Part shown: positions 1 through 5,877 of the stretch, in pieces
Layout of the letters: each line of letters opens with the position of its first letter
How positions within the stretch are numbered: the stretch's first letter is position 1
Origin: Candidatus Kuenenia stuttgartensis
GTDB taxonomy: Bacteria; Planctomycetota; UBA1135; UBA2386
Length of the DNA: 5,877 bases
Direction: 5' to 3'
Assembly (NCBI GenBank): GCA_945861365.1
Contig: CAMAUH010000291.1
Span: 1 to 5,877 of the forward strand
The notes under the pieces: generated by a model
Seen by the model: the letters and a program-made list of their open reading frames with translations, nothing else
Database searches by the model: none
Told to the model about the DNA's origin: nothing
Program-made: the position numbers and the translations under genes

Positions 1-1751
<1,751 letters not shown>

Positions 1752-1755
<4 letters not shown>

Positions 1756-2315
1756 TCGCGGCGACGAAGGCGCCGACCGCCGTGGACCACACGGCCCGCA
1801 TCGAACTGCGTCTGCGTGAGCTGGCGCAGTTGTTCGATTCGTTCGATCCAGCGCCCTTCCACGAGAAGGACCTCGACCGCGACGCCGAGGAGTTCATCGT
1901 GTCGTGGGCGCTCGAGTTCCCGCCGGCAGCGCCGCTGGTGTTCCGGCTGCATCTGCCGCGCGACCAGCAGCCGCTGCAACCGGAGCAGGTCGTGCAGGAG
2001 GCGATCCGCAACTACTTCGCCTACCGCGCCGGCATCGCCCGGCTCGACGTGCGCCGCACGCTGCATCACGGGCGTACGAGCCTGCTGGTGGGGTTGCTGT
2101 TCCTGACCGCGTGCACCGGCTCGAGGGTGTTGTGGCGCAGCTTCGGCTTCGGCGAGTGGGGACGCATCGTCGAGGAAGGCGTGCTGATCCTCGGTTGGGT
2201 CGCGATGTGGCGACCGCTCGAGCTGCTGCTGTACGACTGGTGGCCGCAGCTGCGCAAGAAGCGCACCTACGACAACCTCAGCCGCATGCGCGTCGAAGTG
2301 CTCTACGGCGACTGA
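1752..2315 (+). CDS. Conserved-looking small membrane protein of unknown function
   Basis: I do not recognise a named family. The 187-residue product has a charged, probably cytoplasmic N-terminal part (1-105) containing an acidic/aromatic stretch, PFHEKDLDRDAEEFIVSWA, at 35-53. Two hydrophobic segments follow, at about 109-127 and 141-161, joined by a short loop with FGFGEWGR. A basic tail (KKRTYDNLSRMRVEVLYGD) follows. Two membrane spans put both ends on the same side, probably the cytoplasm. The GTG start shares bases with the acs stop (GTGA), giving a 4-base overlap typical of translational coupling. An in-frame GTG at 1782 (residue 11) is a possible alternative start, and neither has a strong Shine-Dalgarno. 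The context suggests co-expression with acetate activation, but nothing in the sequence shows a catalytic or transport role. That the gene is real is well supported by continuous hydrophobic patterning, the tight junction with acs and the close convergent neighbour. Its function is open. Confidence 0.85.
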
Positions 2316-2324
2316 GCGCACGCG

Positions 2325-4898
2325 TCACCGCACGCGCAGGTGCACCGCGACATCGTCGGTCAGTTCGAGCCGCCGTTCGTTCGCCGTGCCGTGCTCGATC
2401 GCGACGGCGATCGCACCCGTGGGCAGCAGCAGCGGCGCGATGTCGCCATCGGCACCGAGCAGCGCCGGGGCGCCGCCGATGCGGGCCGGTTCGACACGGT
2501 CGTCGGCGAACACGAAGTGCACGCTGCGCGCGTTGCCGTGCGCGCTGCCGACCAGCTGCAGCCAGCGCGGCGCGCCGCAGTCGAGCACCAGTTCGCCGTC
2601 GCCGAGCGATTCGACCGGTACCTTCGCCTTCACTTCGTCGCCGGTTCGCACGACCAGCCACGCCGCGCGCCGCGGCAGCACCGGCAGCACGAAGCTGCCG
2701 TCGCCATCGCAGGCGACCTTTGCCGTCGCATCGAACGCGTTGCCGCCGCCCTTGGTGATGTGCGTGCAGAAGGAGATCTCGACCGTCGCGTTCGCGAGCG
2801 GGGTGCCGGCCTCGCGCACGCTGCCGCGCACGTCGGTGCGCACGGTGTCGGCGAGCCGCAGCACGACATCGCCGGTGCCCGCCTGCCAAGGAGGGGAGGT
2901 CGCGTTCGCGCCGGTTCGTGGGTCGATCGCGCGCAGGCGGTAGCTGCGGTCGGACAGGCCCGGCAACGCGAAGGTGCCATCCGCAGCCGTCGTGACACCA
3001 CCTTCGAAGCCGCCGAGCATCGCCTCGACGCTGGTGAACGTGATGTCGAGCAGGGTCGGGTCGACGAGCCCGACGCGCGCGCCGGCCAGCGGCGCGCCAT
3101 CGATGCCGAACACGACGCCGCGTTGCTGCCGCGGCGTGCGGTCCAGCACCAGCAGCACGTCGGCACCTGCGGCAGCGTTCGCGGCCACCGTGGCGCCGAA
3201 GTCGTCGCGCTGCAGCAGCGCGTAGCCCTTCGCCGCGACCGTCAGCGCGTACTGCGGCTGCGCCTCGTTCGCGTCCAGGCGGAAGCGGCCATCGGGGCCG
3301 GTCTTTCCGCGCTTGCGCCCGAACCACACCGAAGCACCGTCGATCGGCCGGCCGCCGACGTCGACGACGAGTCCGTCGACGCTGCGCTGCTCCGCGGCCG
3401 GACGCCGCTGCAGCACGATCGTCAGCTGCTGTTCGCTGCCTTCGCCGATCGCCAGCCAGGCCGTCATGTAGCCGGTGCGGGCCACGCGCAGCAGGCCACC
3501 GACCAGCGCGCGCCGCACCAGGAATCGCCCGGCGTCGTCGGTGCGCGTTTCGAGGTCCTCGGGCAGTGCGGTGCCGCCGTCGAGTGGCGTCATCGTCAGC
3601 AGGAACGCGTCGGCCAGCGGCTGGTCCGTTTCGTCGACGACGCGGCCCTGCACGCGGGCGGCCGGCCCGGCTCGCCAAGGTGCGCCGTCGGTCGCGCCGC
3701 GTGCGATCAGCACGTAGTGCTTGTCGGTGACGGTGATGGTGGCGTCGCTGGCGGCGAGTTCCGCCGCGAACGTGAAGCTGCCATCCGGTGCGCTGCGCGT
3801 CTCGCGGGCGGGCAGCGGCTCACCGAGGATCGTCGCGCGCCATTCGTCGGGATGCGCACAGCTGCCGAAGAACTGGCGCGCGAACGCGGGGTCCTTCTGC
3901 AGCCGTTCCTCGTCGCTCGCGCTGATGAACAGGCTGCGGTCGTCGCCGCTGATCCAGCCGCGGTCGCCGCCTTGCCAGCGCACCGCGAACGGCGACTCGG
4001 CGCGCAGCACGACATCGACCAGTGGATTGCCGTCGCGGTCGACCAGCCGCCGGCCGCGCGTCGCGAGCGGCGTCGGCAGCGGTGGTGCGAGCTCGCGCTG
4101 GATCGGTGCTGCGCCGGGATCGGCGGCCGTGCGCGCGGTCGGCGCAGCGGTGGCGGCGACGGCATTGCCTGCCCCGGTGGTTTTCGGCCTGCCGTCGGGC
4201 GCGGGCGACCACAGCGGCAACAGCAGGAACAGGCTCGCCGCGAGTGCGGCGGCGGTGATCACGAACTTCTTCATGGGGATGGCCAGCGCGATGCCCGTGG
4301 CCACTGCCGTTCCCGTTGTCCCTGCGGCTACCGCTTCGCTCGCCAATGGCCGCTTCGCCAACACCAGCACCGCTGGCAGCCAGCGTTCGCGACCGCCGGG
4401 GGCGCGGTCGAGCCGGTCGCGCAGCTGCTGTAGCGCACGCTGCAGCCGGGAGCGCACCGTGTTGGGCGGGCTGCCGGTGCGCTGCGCGATCGCGTCGACT
4501 TCGAGGTGTTCGAAGAAGCGCAGCACGATCGTCGCACGGTACGGCTCGTCGAGCGCCAGCACGGCGTCGACGAGTTCGCGGTGCGTCTGCAGGCGTTGCG
4601 CGAGCTCGTCGGCGGCCGGTGCCGTGGCCGCGTGGCCATGGTCGGTCGCCGCTCGCTCGTGCCGTTGGCGCCGCTGCGCGCTGCGGCGCAGCTTGTGCAG
4701 TTGGCGGCGCACGACCGTCGTCAACCACGCGCGCGGGTCGCGCAGGTCCGGCGGCGGTGCGCGCATGGCGTCGAGCCATGCTGCTTGGACGACGTCGTCC
4801 GCGGTGGCGCGGTCGCCGCACAGGCTACGGGCCAGTGCGGTGACCCAGTCGGACTGGGTCAGCAGGGTTTCCAGGGAACGGGAGGGTTCCGGGTTCAT
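2325..4898 (-). CDS. ECF sigma-70 factor fused through a membrane segment to carboxypeptidase-regulatory-like repeats
   Basis: An 857-residue protein. Residues 11-75 fit sigma-70 region 2 (GDRATADDVVQAAWLDAM, then DPRAWLTTVVRRQLHKLRR). Residues 104-162 fit region 4, with ALDEPYRATIVLRFFEHLEV and the helix-turn-helix stretch GSPPNTVRSRLQRALQQLRD. No region 1 or 3 is present, as in ECF factors. An Ala/Gly-rich stretch (187-207) leads to Lys-Lys and a hydrophobic span at 212-230, then a Pro/Ala/Thr linker (231-280). Five clear and one degenerate beta-sandwich repeats fill 281-857. Positive-inside logic places the sigma part in the cytoplasm and the repeats in the periplasm or outside. An envelope-sensing, membrane-tethered sigma factor is inferred, and the ligand is unknown. 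No anti-sigma gene is adjacent. ATG 4898 is preferred because AGGGTGG lies 5 bases upstream; GTG at 4907, three codons earlier, sits inside that site. The two halves share one uninterrupted frame. Confidence 0.93.
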   Translation of the reverse strand: MNPEPSRSLETLLTQSDWVTALARSLCGDRATADDVVQAAWLDAMRAPPPDLRDPRAWLTTVVRRQLHKLRRSAQRRQRHERAATDHGHAATAPAADELAQRLQTHRELVDAVLALDEPYRATIVLRFFEHLEVDAIAQRTGSPPNTVRSRLQRALQQLRDRLDRAPGGRERWLPAVLVLAKRPLASEAVAAGTTGTAVATGIALAIPMKKFVITAAALAASLFLLLPLWSPAPDGRPKTTGAGNAVAATAAPTARTAADPGAAPIQRELAPPLPTPLATRGRRLVDRDGNPLVDVVLRAESPFAVRWQGGDRGWISGDDRSLFISASDEERLQKDPAFARQFFGSCAHPDEWRATILGEPLPARETRSAPDGSFTFAAELAASDATITVTDKHYVLIARGATDGAPWRAGPAARVQGRVVDETDQPLADAFLLTMTPLDGGTALPEDLETRTDDAGRFLVRRALVGGLLRVARTGYMTAWLAIGEGSEQQLTIVLQRRPAAEQRSVDGLVVDVGGRPIDGASVWFGRKRGKTGPDGRFRLDANEAQPQYALTVAAKGYALLQRDDFGATVAANAAAGADVLLVLDRTPRQQRGVVFGIDGAPLAGARVGLVDPTLLDITFTSVEAMLGGFEGGVTTAADGTFALPGLSDRSYRLRAIDPRTGANATSPPWQAGTGDVVLRLADTVRTDVRGSVREAGTPLANATVEISFCTHITKGGGNAFDATAKVACDGDGSFVLPVLPRRAAWLVVRTGDEVKAKVPVESLGDGELVLDCGAPRWLQLVGSAHGNARSVHFVFADDRVEPARIGGAPALLGADGDIAPLLLPTGAIAVAIEHGTANERRLELTDDVAVHLRVR
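2328..4058 (-). repeat. Five to six tandem carboxypeptidase-regulatory-like domain repeats in the sigma fusion
   Basis: This is a protein-level repeat. Each unit has a G-x-V/L-x(3-5)-G/D-x-P-L/I-x-x-A/V-x-V entry, a D-x-G-x-F middle strand and a later hydrophobic strand. Approximate residue spans are 281-399, 415-498, 506-586, 592-682, 688-773 and a degenerate 777-857. Recognisable entries are VDRDGNPLVDVVL, VDETDQPLADAFL, VDVGGRPIDGASV, FGIDGAPLAGARV and VREAGTPLANATV. Matching mid-strands are APDGSFTF, TDDAGRFLV, GPDGRFRL, AADGTFAL and GDGSFVL. The first unit carries an insertion of about 60 residues (303-367). In known proteins such domains serve as structural or binding modules on secreted or envelope proteins, and the binding partner here is unknown. 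Confidence 0.8.
4209..4265 (-). other. Transmembrane segment joining sigma domain to ectodomain (residues 212-230)
   Basis: The encoded stretch FVITAAALAASLFLLLPLW is uniformly hydrophobic and is preceded by Met-Lys-Lys at 209-211. It is followed by a Pro/Ala-rich linker. The lysines on the N-terminal side predict the N-terminus in the cytoplasm. The stretch from Met209 also resembles a Sec signal peptide. The Ala/Gly-rich region just before it (187-207) is less hydrophobic and probably not a second span, but if it were, the topology would reverse. Confidence 0.8.
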
Positions 4899-4903
4899 CG
4901 CTG

Positions 4904-4910
4904 CCACCCT
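4904..4910 (-). promoter_or_regulatory. Shine-Dalgarno-like site deciding the sigma-fusion start
   Basis: On the - strand AGGGTGG lies 5 bases before ATG 4898. It overlaps the alternative GTG start at 4907-4905, which has no comparable purine-rich site at the usual distance. This favours the ATG. The match to the anti-Shine-Dalgarno is partial, so the call is moderate. Confidence 0.5.
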
Positions 4911-4948
4911 GTGCCCGGCCGCGCCGTCGGCGACGCAACCAAGGCCGG

Positions 4949-4971
4949 AAAATCGCGCGGCCTGCGCCGCG
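4949..4971 (-). terminator. Possible weak intrinsic terminator after the beta-barrel gene
   Basis: Read on the - strand, a 6-base-pair stem CGCGGC/GCCGCG (4971-4956) with a GCAG loop begins 16 bases after the barrel-protein stop. It is followed by CG and then TTTT at 4953-4950. The stem and T-run are short. It could instead attenuate partial read-through into the sigma-fusion gene. Confidence 0.3.
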
Positions 4972-4986
4972 GCGCCCAGCGGCCGT

Positions 4987-5877
4987 TCAGAACGACGTGC
5001 TGGCGCCGACCGTGAAGAACAGGGCGCCGGTGTCGTCGTTGTTGCGCTGCTCGAGGTTGTTGCCGAGCAGGATCCAGTGCAGCGCCGCTTCGCCGTGCCA
5101 CGGGCCCATGCCCTTCGGCAGCCACGACAGCGGCGAGCTCAGCGCCGCGGCCATGTCGAGGAAGCCGAACAGTTCGTCGCCGCCGGCTGCCTGGTTCTGC
5201 GACTCGTAGTAGCCGAACAGGCTGAAGCCGGCCTTGACCGGGAACGACAGCCGCAGGCCGGCGCCGTTCTCGTCGTCGAGCGCGATCCACGGCGCCACGC
5301 CGACCTCCGCGTAGACGCCGCGGTCGTTGCCGTTGTCGCGCTGGCCGTTCAGTTCGAACGCGACCGTCGCGTGCGGTTGCAGGCCGCTGCGCAGGCCATC
5401 GACCAGCAGCGCGCGGTCGTCGAAGTCGAGCGTCAGCGACAGTTCCTCGACGGCGCGGAAGCCGCGCTGGGGCAGGCCCGGGTTGGCGTCGGCGTAGTTG
5501 CGGAAGAAGTTGTTCGGGTTCGTGTAGGCGGTGTAGCGCGCCGCGAACGCGAAGCGCTCGCCGGAGCGGGCGGCGAGGTCGACGTAGAAGTCGCTCTCGT
5601 ACCAGTTGCCGTTGCTGCCGCCGGTCGGGCCGTCGTGCACGCTGTTCCACGAGCCGAACATCAGGTCGACGTCGTGCAGCGCTTCGTTGCCGTCGTACAG
5701 CCGGTAGCCGAGCTTCACCCAGGGCTGCAGGATCAGCCCCTGGTTCTCCTGCACGATGCCGCGGAAGAAGTACTGCGACGCGAAGTCGGCGCCGAAGGCG
5801 CCGCGCACCGTGCTCGGCGTGGTCGTCGGCGGCAGCGTCAGGCGCGCTTCCGGCGGCGGGGTGGTGTCGAACACCGG
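4987..5877 (-). CDS. Outer-membrane beta-barrel protein (N-terminus cut by window)
   Basis: The frame is open to the window edge, so the signal peptide and true start lie outside; 296 C-terminal residues are visible. A Pro/Thr-rich lead (5-23) precedes alternating amphipathic, aromatic-rich strands. I count about 12 candidates, including FGADFASQYFF (28-38), ESDFYVDLAAR (94-104), FAFAARYTAYT (109-119), GVYAEVGVAPWIAL (187-200), LRLSFPVKAGFSLF (208-221) and the last, ALFFTVGASTSF (285-296). The terminal Phe fits the C-terminal beta-signal recognised by the BAM machinery. No cysteine is present, as is common in outer-membrane barrels. The early Y-F-F-R-G-I-V-Q pattern recalls the SDYRFRG(I/V)SQ start of TorF-type putative porins, but I cannot assign it firmly to that family. 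It would sit in the outer membrane as a pore or structural barrel; the substrate is unknown. It lies upstream of the sigma fusion on the same strand, 88 bases from that gene's ATG. The GTG at 5874 is only a window-edge start. Confidence 0.82.
   Translation of the reverse strand, partial: PVFDTTPPPEARLTLPPTTTPSTVRGAFGADFASQYFFRGIVQENQGLILQPWVKLGYRLYDGNEALHDVDLMFGSWNSVHDGPTGGSNGNWYESDFYVDLAARSGERFAFAARYTAYTNPNNFFRNYADANPGLPQRGFRAVEELSLTLDFDDRALLVDGLRSGLQPHATVAFELNGQRDNGNDRGVYAEVGVAPWIALDDENGAGLRLSFPVKAGFSLFGYYESQNQAAGGDELFGFLDMAAALSSPLSWLPKGMGPWHGEAALHWILLGNNLEQRNNDDTGALFFTVGASTSF

Noticed and set aside
2278..3678. A 466-codon open frame on the - strand in another frame of the sigma fusion
   Set aside because: The composition is almost entirely Arg/Ala/Gly/Pro, typical of an out-of-frame read of GC-rich coding DNA.
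2340..4433. A 697-codon open frame on the + strand opposite the sigma fusion
   Set aside because: The Arg/Ala/Gln-rich translation has no recognisable domain. It lies antisense to a gene with clear sigma and repeat domains, and long antisense frames are expected at this GC content.
4922..4932. Small CGCC/GGCG hairpin upstream of the sigma-fusion start as a regulatory element
   Set aside because: A 4-base-pair stem is too short to support a call.
4964..4975. Perfect 12-base palindrome GCGCCGCGGCGC as a possible operator
   Set aside because: Short GC palindromes are frequent by chance at this base composition, and it overlaps the candidate terminator stem. There is no second copy or promoter context.
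4895..5650. A 251-codon - strand frame overlapping the barrel protein
   Set aside because: It is an Arg-rich shadow. The competing frame has amphipathic strands and ends in the expected terminal Phe.

Overview
The window is about 5.9 kb of very GC-rich bacterial DNA (roughly 70% GC judged by eye) and is almost entirely coding. It holds four genes, two of them cut by the window edges. Two run rightward on the + strand (1-2315) and two run leftward on the - strand (2325-5877). The pairs converge with only 9 bases between their stop codons.

The left pair is acs, encoding AMP-forming acetyl-CoA synthetase and lacking about 65-70 N-terminal codons, followed by a small two-segment membrane protein of unknown function. 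The membrane gene's GTG start overlaps the acs stop codon, so the two are probably co-transcribed and translationally coupled.

The right pair is a C-terminal portion of an outer-membrane beta-barrel protein (5877-4987) followed, after about 90 bases, by an 857-residue protein (4898-2325). This protein joins an ECF-type sigma-70 factor, one transmembrane segment and five or six tandem carboxypeptidase-regulatory-like beta-sandwich repeats. A weak hairpin plus short T-run lies between the two genes.

The sigma/transmembrane/beta-sandwich fusion is the most distinctive item. Its layout suggests a one-protein envelope-to-transcription signalling device: sigma domain in the cytoplasm, repeats outside the inner membrane, and no separate anti-sigma gene visible in the window. 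ECF sigma factors with long C-terminal extensions are a known feature of Planctomycetota. Together with the high GC and the Gram-negative-type barrel protein, this makes a high-GC planctomycete, possibly a metagenome-derived one, the best guess. That assignment is inference. No RNA genes, CRISPR arrays, insertion sequences or attachment sites were seen, and no gene-free stretch exceeds 100 bases.
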